Shown here: piece by piece, positions 11,025 through 22,579 of the stretch
Layout of the letters: every line of letters begins with the position of its first letter
Numbering within the stretch: position 1 is the stretch's first letter
DNA from: Carposina sasakii
Taxonomy: Eukaryota; Arthropoda; Insecta; Lepidoptera; Carposinidae
Assembly: GCA_014607495.2 (NCBI GenBank)
Contig: CP053160.1
Coordinates: 9,610,001-9,674,000 of the forward strand
Length of the DNA: 64,000 bases
Reading direction: 5' to 3'
Translations under genes and position numbers: made by a program
Notes under the pieces: model-generated
Told to the model about the DNA's origin: nothing
Seen by the model: only the letters and a program-made list of their open reading frames with translations
Database searches by the model: none

Positions 11025-11230
11025 TTTAATTCTGCCTGTCTCGCTTTCACGCCAAAACTATTGAACCGATTTAAATTAAATTTGGTACACGGATAGCATA
11101 GAGCCTAGGTTATCTGTATGGAAAAGATATAGGCTACTTTTATCCCGGGAAAATATTTTCGTCCAGGTTAATTTCGACATTTTGCTTCTTCTGCACTCCC
11201 CGCGAACTAAGTCGTGGATGATTAGTGTTT
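11025..11230. repeat. dispersed short repeat (CGCGAACTAAGTCGTGG / 'taggctacttttatcccggga' type)
   Basis: It contains 'ccaaaactattgaaccgatttaaat', 'taggctacttttatcccgggaaaat' and a terminal 'ctgcactccccgcgaactaagtcgtgg'. Related copies are at 30,635-30,815, 41,085-41,300, 43,160-43,360, 49,205-49,560, 50,628-50,950 and 55,688-56,010. It is unclassified and non-coding. Confidence 0.55.
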
Positions 11231-11587
11231 TATGAAGACGTTCAATTATTAGTATACTATGAAGGTTGTAGAAACTTTGGACCCCATCTCTTTAACCTCT
11301 TACGTTATGATGAATGTTGCGGGTAAAATGTTAATTAAAATTAGTTATTTATGATGCTTAAGTTCATTATTTTAAATTATGTTTTACAAAATACGAGTAT
11401 GCAGTGTCTTATTTTTGATAAAATATAAACACATTTGTTATTTTGTCAAAGTGGATAATTAGCTAGGTGTATTTTTTGTGCTTTTATAAATTTAATTGAG
11501 TATTAAAATTGCTTTATTTAACTGAGTACTCGTATCTTAGCAAAAAACTTAAATACAACTTTTTACCATATTCGTCGTGGTTAAACG

Positions 11588-11645
11588 GGAGGCCTATGTG
11601 CAGCAGTGGACATCTCATGAGACAGCAGTGGATATCTCATGACTG
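11588..11645 (+). mobile_element. RTE LINE tail remnant
   Basis: The text 'gggaggcctatgtgcagcagtggacatctcatga' is a decayed form of the EAYVQQWTS-stop end. Part of it ('cagcagtgga.atctcatga') is duplicated in tandem. Confidence 0.45.
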
Positions 11646-11649
11646 ATAA

Positions 11650-14620
11650 GATCCATATATATGTAATAAATAAGTCAAAAAACATTATCGGATTGCCTTA
11701 TCTTTGCACTTTCACCGCGACGACAATATATAAGGAAAACTTCAAACAGGACCATCAATCGTCCGCTGTTTGAGTTATTAATTAAAACAAGACGACGTTA
11801 TCACGTCAAGGGATCCCCGTGGTTGTAAAAAAAATGAAGGGTGAAAATTTTACCCCCAGGGTGTTTATCTGTAATAAAATTACGAAACACATTTCAGACC
11901 CTTGCCAAAGTTTTTTTTGGCTGCACGTGTTTTTTTTGTAGAGAATAGATTAAAATATAAAGTAATTTGAGACGAATTTAAACTTTTTTGTTTTCGTAGC
12001 TCTTCGCTTCCGTAAAAGCGTAGTCGCGTAGTTTTTCGCAGTAGCTTGACTTTGTAAACCTTTTGGTGTCATGTGGCTTTATTCTAGTACAATATTAAGA
12101 TTTACTATTGTTATTAATTATACATACATAGTGATTATTACTTTTAATTAATTAAATAATTTGCATAATTAAGTATAACAATATTTTAAATACTAATTGG
12201 TATTTAAGTCTAAGAATCACGGAGTATCACCCTATTCACTTTTATTACATGGCGTCATCACGCAATTCTCTGATTGGTTAGCCATGAAACGTGAACGCGA
12301 CCGAGTTCGAATTGAAACTCACGCTTACAGTTCTCGGCACCTGTATTAAGTATTCAGATGGCATAAGTGTTAAAAAATATACTAAAAAAGGTGCTGACTT
12401 CTTAACATTTGCACCATTAAACGCACTCAGTCGTACTATTTACGACGATGGCCGGTATTAATATTGCTGGCAACACTGAACTAGGGTGTTTCATGTGTAA
12501 AATGTTTTATTTTCGGGTTGAGAAATGGCGCATTTTCAGGTTTATTGCCTTTTATTTTTGGTTTATTTTAACTTTACACGGTGATGGATTCATTGAAAAT
12601 AAAGAGAATAACAATCCATGAGAAAATAATATGTAAAGCGAAAACATTATAATGTAAAGTAACATATTATCATTTCATACAATGGAAATTAGACCCATTT
12701 GAACATTATGTGAGTACTACTCGTATTTCTAAACAACAAATTAAAACGAAAACCCTAATGTTATAACTAGAAATCTTCAGATAATTTTTCTGACCAAGAA
12801 TTTTTATTTGTCAGTGTGTGTACACATTTGGTGGTGTTGTAACCTACCAGTGTTCTAAACTACCAGGTAGAGTTGTAAAGTATTCTTATTTCTTTTTCAT
12901 AAGCATATTTTTGACACAAAAACCAATATTAATATTCTAAAGCTAAAAATAATCGACCACAATATTATTTACTATCACCAACTTTGTAATTCAGAAAAAC
13001 ATGCCGCTACAATCAACTTGAATGGCCACTTTTATAGACAGAGCCTTTAGTAGTCAAACTTTTGCACTTGTAAAAGTAAATTGGACAAATTGTAAGCCTT
13101 CCTACAAACTTTCAGTTCAGATATGGAGGTGCGTTTTTTTAGTCAGTGAAGATGAAACGGAAAAGTAAAATGTGAATATTTCTTTTTAAAAGTTAATTCT
13201 GTCCTAAATATATATACATGTTATTAATAATTCTATTTAAAAATCAAGAAAACCTACATAAAATTGAGCACGATTTTTCTTTTGCAAATTGTGTCGATTC
13301 TACATTAGCCGAAGGAACTTCGTTCCTACCTGGTGTCCCACGACACCACACCAATTAATATTTAAATTACTTAAATCCAGAATCTAAACGGGACACTTCT
13401 GCTTATTCTGAGGGTATTATAAATATATCTTCCTTGTTGACTATTTGCGTCAAAAACACCATTCAACCGAGTTCCAATTACCTTTTGCTAATTGGCTTCC
13501 TGTTGTCTGCGTTTCGCACCAAAAAGTCTTGCTGTATTAAAACAGTTGAAAGAAGAGCTCTCCTTGAAAGTACATCTTCTTACATCTTGTAAAAGGTCTA
13601 TAGACCGAGAAAGAGCTACATTTTGTGTAACTATTGCAGACTGGCTGCAGTGTTTTGTGGTAGCTCTCCCTTTTCTACTTAAGGATCTAGCATTACCTAT
13701 TAAGAATTCTATGATTTATTTACATAAAGTTGGGAAAGTGACTTATTATCTATTAATCACCTTAAATCACTAAAGAGGAGATAATGAGAAATGTCTTATA
13801 TTGTTTACGCATAGAAAATACTATTCCCATTGCACGGATGATGGTGAATGAGTGAAATGGTTACAGGCAAGTGATAATTATGGCGCATTGTGTGCTCTTT
13901 AAATAATCTTTATTAATGGGCGCGATGCATCATTAACTCTCCCACCTCATGTTATATACCTTAAGAAGAATCTTACCAAGAGTCTTACTACTACTTAAAC
14001 GGTCCTTCCAAAGATGTAGCTGCCTCTTAGCCTATAAAGAAATGTCATTACGTCAAGCATTATGCCAAACGAGGCATTTCCAGGGTGTAATGTTACCATT
14101 CCACATGATCCCAGGCATTATTGCAAACATTACCTTAATGCTAATTCGGGAGAAGCATTCGAGAATGCTCACCTTGAGGAAAATAAGGGTCAGGATAATT
14201 AAGTTTACAGGCGATTTTGTAAATTAGATTTTTTTGCAAAAGTTAGGCTGGATGGTAAAAAAAATGTTTATTGGAATCCATTTGAATGTTAATTAGGTTA
14301 CTGTAATAGTAAAAAAGAACTGTTTCTTACTACAAAATATTTATTGGTACTTATACAAACAGTTAGCACATAGCCATCTAGCTCATAGATAAAAAGTGCA
14401 AGGCATGTTCACACATGTTAAAATGTTCAATGCGAAAAAACCAGTGTAAGCCACAGGCCTTATTCTACTAGTACAGGATCAACTTTTTCTCTTGTATTAT
14501 AGCTACAAGTTGTTACACGCCTATTAAACATTACTTTTGAACAGTTCAATCTGTGCAATACTATGTTATTGTTTTGAGTAAAGCACATAGTACCTAATAT
14601 ACATAGCATAACGTCCAAAA
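11650..14620. other. 3-kb stretch without a supported gene
   Basis: AT-rich. Two 90-codon open frames at 13,492-13,773 and 13,949-14,227 (+) have no recognisable domain, no signal peptide or repeats, and no splice context that links them. I therefore do not call them genes. No inverted repeat or known repeat tail was seen. Confidence 0.4.
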
Positions 14621-14625
14621 GCTCA

Positions 14626-15006
14626 TACAGGGTGTTTTTTCGTTGCCACCCTTAACGAAGGGTACGTACTCTATACATCAAAATAAAGTAAGTTTATGCC
14701 AAAAGAAATGCTGGGATACGATGTAATTTGAAATTATTATTTTTTAAATTACTTGATCGGGCGAAATTTATAGTATCCAGTGTTTAGTTTTTTTATAGAC
14801 AGATATTAATTATTTCTCATGAAAAAAATCTTGCTACACGCGTCAATGTGCATTGTGCAGAAAAACGCATTCTATTTACTCAACTTTGGACCCTAATATC
14901 TTGGGAACCAGACACTTCCCAGTTATGCTTCCATGGAGAAAAATGATCGTGATGATGAGGAGATTCCGTAGTTTTCGGGAACGTTGACGACCAAAATTCA
15001 CCTGTT
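14626..15006 (+). mobile_element. Non-autonomous TIR element, 'ACAGGGTGTTTTTTCGTTGCC' family, copy 1
   Basis: It runs from 'tacagggtgttttttcgttgccacccttaacgaagggtacgtactc' to 'gggaacgttgacgaccaaaattcacctgt'. The outermost bases (acagggtg / cacctgt) are inversely related. The whole 350-380 bp matches 36,531-36,875 and is found in part, inverted, at 35,885-36,085 and 3630-3905. It is non-coding. Confidence 0.65.
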
Positions 15007-15433
15007 ATAACTTCACGTCCTTGTCATCACTTATCAGAGTTGTATGAACTCATCCGTGTTTACTTTATAACACCGCCTAACCCACTACCAAGCTCGACTA
15101 CCAGGCTAAGTTCCTTCCATGAATAACTATATATTACTGTAAATACATTTCCATTTGAAGTGAGATTTATCTCTGTTGTGTCTCCCAGTTCTATTAACAT
15201 TGTTAATGAACTTTCATGGACAGTTTACTCTGTTAACTAATATTTATAATCCTGCGATGTGTATTCTCGTAATTGCGAGTCTGCCATCTTAGACTGTTAA
15301 TATTTGTTTAGCTACTAACATTAGATGCAACTTGGTTTAAAGGGATATTATACTGTGGTTTATTTCTTAAGTTAGGCTATTTAAATTCATTCTCCTATTT
15401 AAATTGGAAAATTTTTAGTCAAACTAAGATATC

Positions 15434-15605
15434 CATTGAGGTATCGCCTACCACCGGGCCGTACACCCTGTATTTATGGTTGCATGCTAGGTGCTTGGAT
15501 CTGGCTTCTCGTTGCGACAGTAGTGTCTTGTGTTCGTGACCATGAGTCGGCAGATCCGAGGGTCAGCGGAAGGTGTAGGGCCCGGAGGTGGGCGATCCTT
15601 CAATG
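15434..15605. mobile_element. GTGTAGGGCCCGG family element, copy B
   Basis: The left arm 'ggtatcgcctaccaccgggccgtacacc' and the right arm 'ggtgtagggcccggaggtgggcgatcc' pair as terminal inverted repeats. They enclose a unit 'gctaggtgcttggatctggcttctcg ... gagggtcagcgga' that is shared with 53,499-53,638. Copy A (7753) keeps only the arms. Confidence 0.65.
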
Positions 15606-16400
15606 AAAATATGAACTTCCGAATAGTGACGCCTGATATAATTAAATATTAAACTAAGATATTTTTTTACATTAAATAATATTTGTGTATTTGTAATTTT
15701 AATTCAGTAAAAGGTTATTAAATACTTTTCAATATTATATTATGTTGCATTTATGTTAATTTTCATACATAATGAAGCATCTACCATTATTATTTTTATC
15801 TCAACATCAAAATTTCATATTTCAGAATCAAATCGAGTTTAAGGATATAAGAAGCGGAATACCTATTTTGCATTAATGAAGCGCGGGCTGCAGGTTTAGG
15901 GTCGATAAATAAAATTAAAACTTTTTATTGGCATCTCTCCTTAAATCCCATTATACATTTACAGTCTGAAAGCATTTTGGCGCCAAAACCAACAGCCCAA
16001 ACAAACAAGCTGTACTACTATACAAGAATAACACTTAAAATTAGCATACAAACATAGGGTCACACTAATATCCCCGAATATGCCGAGGTTGGCTCGCAAA
16101 GAAACTTTAAGCTAGCCTAGCCATGTATAGAAATGTCTTAAACTGGGTAACCTATTTCTATCGACGAAAATAAAAAAGTTATCGTTTCTTTCTAAACCCT
16201 AATCAGTAGTATATTGTTAGAAGTAGCAAATACTCGGTATATCTCACTCATACTGAGAACATTTTTTTAACATACCGTAAGCTTAGATTAACGAGTTCCT
16301 AGAAGGAGTCTTCAATGACAATAGGTATGCCGGGTAATAAAGCAAAAAACGACGCGAAGTACCTTCCGCTCTTTTCTACTAAGAAAGCACAGGTCAATCG
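15606..16400. other. Intergenic, no gene recognised
   Basis: The first 40 bases ('aacttccgaatagtgacgcctgatata') match, inverted, the left flank of the hairpin at 7753. The rest has no recognised content. Confidence 0.4.
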
Positions 16401-16403
16401 TTA

Positions 16404-16668
16404 TATAGGGTGTAACAGAAAGGGTATGTTAAGCGAAAAGCTATGTAAATAGCCCACTGTAGAGAACCTATCCACAAAATTTGAGACCCGAAATCACATG
16501 TTTATTTTTCCCGATAGTATGGAGAATTTATAATATCTCAGGAATTATCATACAATCTTGAAAAATAAAAATGTGATTACGAGTCTCAAATTTTGGAAAT
16601 AGGTTCTCTATAGTGGGCTATTTATATAGCTTTTCGCTTAACATACCCTTTCTGTTACACCCTATATA
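16404..16668. mobile_element. Palindromic MITE, TACAGGGTGTAACA family, copy 2
   Basis: It has the same fold-back as at 2202-2453, here with the termini TATAGGGTGTAACA and TGTTACACCCTATA. The pairing does not stop at the element border. The flanks GCACAGGTCAATCGTTA and TAACGATTGACCTGTGC are also perfect inverted repeats, which the other two copies lack. Confidence 0.75.
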
Positions 16669-17314
16669 ACGATTGACCTGTGCTCTCTTTTCACTAACCT
16701 TTGCGTTAAAGTCAACAAGATATTGCTGTGTAAGTATAATCTATTACAGTACAATAAAGTAAATAAAATTTCGCATTAAATGCATTCTCCAATAACACGT
16801 CGTACTATAATCCCATTGTTAGAATGTGTCGCCAATACAATGAACTATCGTCAGGGGAAGCTCGGCTGGACGTCTTTATTGATAATTTGAATACTTTTAA
16901 AAACGATGTAAGGAAAATATTATGTCCAAATGTATGTAGTACAACACACTAACACGCTAGGTACCATCGTTGCCTTATACTATTTTTGTTTTTTTTTAAA
17001 CTAACACTGCTAACGATTTAAAAATGTTATGTGTCAAATACACTCAAACACTCTGATCATAACGTGTACATAATCTAAGGAACCCAATCTGGTTCAGAAC
17101 TTTGAATTGTACTTAATATTGTACCTTAATAAGATTGAGTTTTGTTTTATGTACCATATTTTCCTAAATAAATAAATAAAATAATGGGTAACGACTCACT
17201 TCGTATTTGCTTAGAAATTATATTGATATTTGTTGCTTTGTGATAAATTGAAATTTAGGAGTGTTTGAAGACAAAATTCGTTTTTATAAATAAATGATTA
17301 AGAAATAGAAAAAA

Positions 17315-17545
17315 AAATCACCGCGTGGTGCCGGTAGAGTAGAGTTTGTACCACCCCTGCCTGCCCGTGGGTATCGTACGAGGCGATTAAGGGTTTCCGG
17401 GAGGTGGGCAGCAGCGCCTCCCGTACTAAGAACATAGTCCGAAAATCACTAATGGCAAAACCCCCCTGTGGCAGTAGCCTTGTGACGTGCCCTGGGGGAG
17501 GCCTACGTTCAGCAGTGGACTGTAATAGGCCGAAGAAAATGTTGT
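17315..17545 (+). mobile_element. RTE LINE 3' end, subfamily 2, copy 1
   Basis: The end reads ALGEAYVQQWTVIGRRK, the RTE C-terminal motif in a variant different from that at 6740. The upstream text 'gtaccacccctgcctgcccgtgggtatcgtacgaggcgattaagg' and 'gtttccgggaggtgggcagcagcgcctcccgta' is shared with the inverted copy at 21,438-21,685. Stops and length changes make it inactive. Confidence 0.65.
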
Positions 17546-17814
17546 ACGATAATTTTCTTGCGATGCACATTATTTATCTAGAACAACTGTATTTGATATT
17601 TAGACAGATGTGAGTGGATCACAACGTTTCTGGATATTCTGGTTAAAAACAATTACTTTGCAGTTTTACGATTGTTTTTATTTCCAGTGGGGATCCTCGT
17701 TTATCCCGCAATAAAAAGTGACCTGTAAAAGAAAAATAAGTATTATTTACTGGTCTGTAATCATCGTCTTTTACCCATTGAATAATATATGTAACAGAAG
17801 TGGGGAGATGTAAA

Positions 17815-17900
17815 AAATCGCTGACAAGTTGCCAGCTCATCGCCTGAATGAACGCCTTCCTTTGTCAACTCTTATGACATGCACAGAAGGAGATTGAATA
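17815..17900. repeat. LINE-associated repeat segment (TGACAAGTTGC...GACATGCAC)
   Basis: The text 'gctgacaagttgccagctcatcgcctgaatgaacgcc' and 'tgtcaactcttatgacatgcacag..ggaga' recurs at 22,065-22,175, 57,770-57,890, 59,090-59,200 and in shorter pieces at 33,835, 37,945 and 41,540. It behaves as a dispersed fragment of one retroelement. I cannot identify its coding part. Confidence 0.5.
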
Positions 17901-19525
17901 GCTGCATTATCACAGTACTTATTAGCATTACAGTTGTTCAAAAATAAATACTAGGCATCGCGAAATATCGGAAACAAATCTACAATATTAAAAAATAATA
18001 AATAACACAGATACCTATTATGTCCTTGTTTTTTGCACCTACACAAAAAGGAAAACAATAATGATTTTGTTTACGAAAAATATTTGTCTGCTAGCAACTT
18101 GCGTTACGTGGCTGGTTTAAGTTTTATACCCATCAAATTATTGGTGTACCATAAAAGTGGTATGTCGTGATTTAGAGCACAATAAAATAATATGTTGCTG
18201 CTCTCCATAGTGAGGCGGTACAAAGTCACCTTTTAGTACTAGCATAGTAAAAAATATTTGACGGTATTTCAACTCTGTTATCAAGAATAATCTAGACATT
18301 GTATTTTCGTCAAACCATACCATACAGTCAAAGCGCAGTGTTTCTGAAACTTATACGAGACAACCTGAAATAAATTTTCACTATTTCATGGTGGTTCTCG
18401 AGTTAACTTACTGGAAGTTTTGCACTTTGGTATACTAATAAACTTGGAGTACTGCGACTTCTTGATGGACACCGTAGATTAATTAATTTGGTCCCGTATA
18501 AGGATTTATGTTTGCCTGTAGGAGATTGAATTAAAGGGAATTTCTTTTATATTTGACACTATAAGAAAGGTTTTAATGTATTTAGAGTTATTAGAGCTCA
18601 AGAAAGTGGGCCACAGGGGCTAAGAGAACTAGTGGATTTTTGCTTTTTGGTAATTATAACGTTTTAGTATAAAAAAGTAGTTTTGTAAGGCGAAATATGT
18701 CTAAAGTAACTTTAAGCTATGAGCAAATTAATAATTTCATTCACAGAAACAACTCAGATTCTTATTCAGATATTATAGGTAGAAGAAGTTTTGTCATGTA
18801 GATTAAAACGTCTTTAAAATTAGAACTCGTTAAGAATTTAACATTAAGATACCTCGTGGAATAATTATGAACCCGAAATGAAAGCTCACTTACTTACCGT
18901 CACGTACCTAAGCAATTAACACTTCGCCTCTAATATGTTAAACAGCGACAGTATAGACCAGCTTATGTTAAATCGCGACGTTTCATACGTTATATGGAAT
19001 ATAATAAAAATTTTGAAATGTGGGGTATGTTTACCTATAGGAAATGAATATTATTATAATGTCAAGGTCCCCAAAAAATACTGTCTTTTACAGTACTATG
19101 TTAAAAGTGAGATGTAGAACTAATTTGCTGTGAAACATGTCACGAATAACAACCATATTTTATTATTTTAAATGTAGTTTTATGTAATCTAAGCCAGCTA
19201 ACGAAAAATTTGGTTCTCATAATTTGCATTCTTAACTTCAATCTGTTTTGTAAGAGGGGGAATAAAGCTAAATATAAAATAAAAGCCAGATAAATGGCGT
19301 TGGTGTAAAGTATAGAATTCATGCTATTTTGGCAAATCCCTTCATGGAGGCTCCCCTATACTGTCCTATTTATAATGCCAAAATAGAGCTTTCCTACTCC
19401 TGTATTCATGAGCCACTGTGAAAATATAATATATTATGTATAAGTATTGACGCCGCGTCTATTCCGCTCGTCTGATGTGATGACAACTTAAATGCCAATC
19501 ATTTTATTAATTACAATGTTGTATG
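17901..19525. other. Intergenic, no gene recognised
   Basis: AT-rich DNA. No ORF with recognisable features and no repeat matched to other copies in the window. Confidence 0.4.
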
Positions 19526-19531
19526 ATGTTC

Positions 19532-19806
19532 AGGGGGGGCAATTCTTGAAATTTTTGAGCGAAACGCTACCGCTAACGAACCATTTACGAAATGCGATAC
19601 GAAGTAATATATACTTACCGCTGAGTAATAAGGTATATTTTAACACGCATCGGTCGCGAGTATGACAGAATAAAAACAAATATCTGTCTCGTGCTGAAAT
19701 ATGTCTAAGTACGTCACCATAAAGTAATTGTTGCTTTGTTTTGAGCATCTACAACGGTTCCGTTTCGGCTTCGTTCCAACTCGAGACTTTTCGATAATTG
19801 CCCTCT
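19532..19806 (-). mobile_element. TIR element (MITE), GGGGGCAATTCTTGAAA family, copy 1
   Basis: The ends GGGGGCAATTCTTGAAA and 'cttttcgataattgccct' form terminal inverted repeats of about 15-20 bp. The internal text ('ggtatattttaacacgcatcg', 'cgagtatgacagaataaaaac', 'gtgctgaaatatgtctaa', 'gttccgtttcggcttcg') is the reverse complement of the copy at 21,780-22,053. It is non-coding. Confidence 0.65.
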
Positions 19807-20146
19807 TGTACTCCGTTGAAATTATGTCAAGAATATGGAAACTTTATATGAAAGTATCAAAAGAAAAAATATTTTACCTGGACAAAAAGCAGCCTATGTC
19901 CTTTTTATAGACCAACTGTGTAGCCAATTTTGTTCCCAATTAAATTATTTTCAGTCGTTTTGGCCTAAAACCGTGACAGACGGATAGCATTTATATAAGA
20001 TGGTCGATTCTGACCGTCACATTTAAACCTAAACTTAAGATTCAGCCTACCTGTCCTTGTCTGTCGTAGCCATTTGTGTTAAGAATGGAGAGGGACAGAC
20101 CTGCCTAATAGTGAAAATTATGATGATTCTGGTTTAAATTACGACT

Positions 20147-20400
20147 GATTGGTGTAGTAGGTAGTGGCCCTGCCTGCGACGCCATAGGTCCTGGGTTCGA
20201 ATCCCTGTAAGTGCAAACATTGATATGATGAATATCGATGTTTGTTTCCGAGTCATGGATGTTTCTATAAGTATCTATGTATTTATTTACCGTTGCTTAG
20301 TACCCACGACACAAGACCTTGGGGATCTTAGTGTGGGACTAGGTCAATGTGTTGTGAATACTTGCGAAGTGTGTGCAAAAAAAATAATGTACGTATCCTC
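20147..20400 (+). mobile_element. SINE family B (tRNA-derived), copy 2
   Basis: The tRNA-like head 'tggtgtagtaggtagtggccctgcctgcgacgccataggtcctgggttcgaatcc' includes box B GGTTCGAATCC. It is followed by the family body 'gcaaacattgatatgatgaatatcgatgtttg...ccgttgcttagtacccacgacacaagacctt'. It resembles 27,569-27,790 and the inverted 54,765-54,990. Confidence 0.8.
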
Positions 20401-20794
20401 AAGTCCTAATAATAAAACAAGTGAATAAGCGGGTAACCCACAATTGTGGCTTTTCACTTCAGAGAGTAATGAGTTATAATTTACTATGAGAGCCTTCTCT
20501 ATTGTTCTCGTTCATTATGTGTGCTCTAATGACTGTAATTTAAATATCCTGTATTACGGCTATCTGCGGCGTTATTATGTATTTTAATCTAAGTAAATTT
20601 TTCTACTTGTATCTACAGGATACAACATGAAGATAATACTAAAATGATATTTTCTTAAATACTCAACAAAAACTAACACCACTAGATGCTCGAATATGGT
20701 CTAGAGCCCCATTTACATTATAATTATTATTTACCTTTCATTTTCTTGAAAACTCAAGAGCATTTACTATATTTATATTGCTATATACCAATGC

Positions 20795-20876
20795 CACCGG
20801 TCGGAGTGGAGGTTGTTGGGGGACCTATGTCCAACAGTGGACTTCTCAGGACTGTAAATGATGATGATGATTTCAA
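20795..20876 (+). mobile_element. RTE LINE tail, very short
   Basis: 'ccggtcggagtggaggttgttgggggacctatgtccaacagtggacttctcaggactgtaaatgatgatgatga' is the last 70-80 bp of the element type seen at 6740-6950, with a one-codon deletion in the EAYVQQW region. Confidence 0.65.
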
Positions 20877-21430
20877 TATTTACTAGAAAATCTTGAACAA
20901 TGTTTATTGTCTGCCCAAAATCGTCATCATTGGATGTGGTATCCATCTAAGTTTAAAAAGTCCTAAATCTAAACGAGTTCACAAGTCCCGCTATCACAGA
21001 CAGTCACTTTAGTCTAGTGCTGCCACCTTAACTAAACATTAGACCGTGTCGCCACTATCTACGCGAACAAGCCAAAATCTATATGCCAATATGTAAGTGT
21101 CACAATTTTCACCCAAGCATACGTTAAGTTTGTGATACCTGCATGCAATATTTTACAATGTACTCACAAGAGGTCGCTACTTATAAAATAGGGCAATTTT
21201 ACGAGCTATAAAACTTAGGGGAATCTTTAGTACTACAGCTCCATTAAATTGCAGGTAGTTTGGAGTAATAGATTTTTTTGTTGACGCCGCTGGGATAGAA
21301 TTTTATTTTTATTACACACTAGTGATTTGAGCTTGCTACGTCTCGTCATTAATTTTACTATAACTGAAAGACGACGCTTTTACTTCACATACACACGGCT
21401 AAAGTGGGATAGCCAGAACTGCAGAGACAC
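20877..21430. other. Intergenic, no gene recognised
   Basis: No recognised content. Confidence 0.35.
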
Positions 21431-21433
21431 TAT

Positions 21434-21685
21434 CATCATCATCATCATCATCAGCCTATTGCAGTCCACTGCTCGACGTAGGCCTCCCCCAGGGCACGCC
21501 ACAAGACTGCCATGGGGGGTATTTGCCCATAGTCACCACGCTGGGCAGGGGGGTTGTTGGCCGCAGTTTGTATTTTGGACTATGTTGTCAACACGAGAGG
21601 CGCTGCTGCCCACCTCCCGGAAACCCTCTTACGATACCCACGGGTAGACGTACTCTGCCGGCACTACGCGGCCAACACTATACGA
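21434..21685 (-). mobile_element. RTE LINE 3' end, subfamily 2, copy 2
   Basis: The text 'catcatcatcatcatcagcctattgcagtccactgctcgacgtaggcctccccc' is the reverse complement of the GEAYVQQWT..IG end plus its ATG-repeat tail. It continues into the same upstream sequence as 17,315-17,545 ('ggcgctgctgcccacctcccggaaaccc'). Confidence 0.65.
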
Positions 21686-21779
21686 AGGCGCTATTCTCAA
21701 AAATACTAGGTATAGCCAAAACGACAGAATCACGAATTCCACGATAATCTAGGTACAGTCACGTTCCGCATAGAAGACC

Positions 21780-22053
21780 AGGGGGCCAATTTTTGAAGTC
21801 ACGAGTTGAAACGAAGCCGAAACGGAACCGTTGTAGACGCTCATAACAAAGCAATAATTACTTTATGGTGACGTAATTAGACACATTTCAGCACGAGACA
21901 GAAATTTATTTTTATTCTGTCATACTCGCGAGCGATGCGTGCTAAAATATACCTTAATATACTCAAGCGTTAAGTATCGCTTCGCACCGCGTTTCGTTAA
22001 TGGTTAGTTTGTGGTTGCGTTTCGGCTCAAACATTTTCAAGAATTGTCCCCCA
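21780..22053 (+). mobile_element. TIR element (MITE), GGGGGCAATTCTTGAAA family, copy 2
   Basis: It runs from 'gggggccaatttttgaagtc' to 'cattttcaagaattgtcccccag'. The internal sequence matches copy 1 in inverse orientation, copy 4 (37,238-37,507) with more divergence, and the outer parts of the internally deleted copy 3 (48,600-48,753). Confidence 0.65.
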
Positions 22054-22064
22054 GAAGCAAATGA

Positions 22065-22175
22065 TCAGTCACAAGTTGCTCATCCCCTTGAGTTCCTTAG
22101 TCGACTCATACGACATGCACGGTAGGAGATGCAGCTGATGTATTTCTGTGAAGTCCCGCACCAGCCAAAACAAAG
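22065..22175. repeat. LINE-associated repeat segment
   Basis: 'gatcagtcacaagttgctcatccccttgagttccttagtcgactcatacgacatgcacggtaggagatgcagctgatgtattt' is the best-preserved member of the family described at 17,815. Confidence 0.5.
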
Positions 22176-22579
22176 TCTTCGAACTGATACTCTCTACCTG
22201 AATATAAAATTTGTGAAATTATCCAAATAATAACGTCTTATACAATTTAATATGTAAAACAGACTGTAAAGGAACATTTACATCAACATTATAAACGAAT
22301 ACGTTTCGCTCAGTAAGCTCAGCACCAAACGTCACGTGTCATAAAAGCTTAAACGCGCCGTAGAAGCCTTCGTCGGGATAATTTTCTTGTAAGCCCTTTT
22401 CAGGGTACCGTTGGCATTGGGTATACTTTAAAAATAACCGTTTTTTTTTTCACATACAGCAATGTTTAGAGAGAGATTAGTGAGTTTACGAATCTTTTGC
22501 ATGTTATTTATGCCTTATGTTGTCTTAAAGCTAATTAGCTGTATCCAATCTACATAAATAAAAATGAATAGTCAAAATG

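Noticed and set aside
13492..14227. Two 90-codon open frames in succession
   Set aside because: No domain, no splice sites that connect them, no similarity to any family I recognise; open frames of this size are expected by chance over 64 kb.
21430..21456. ATC microsatellite as an independent locus
   Set aside because: It is the 3' tail of the adjoining minus-strand RTE LINE fragment.
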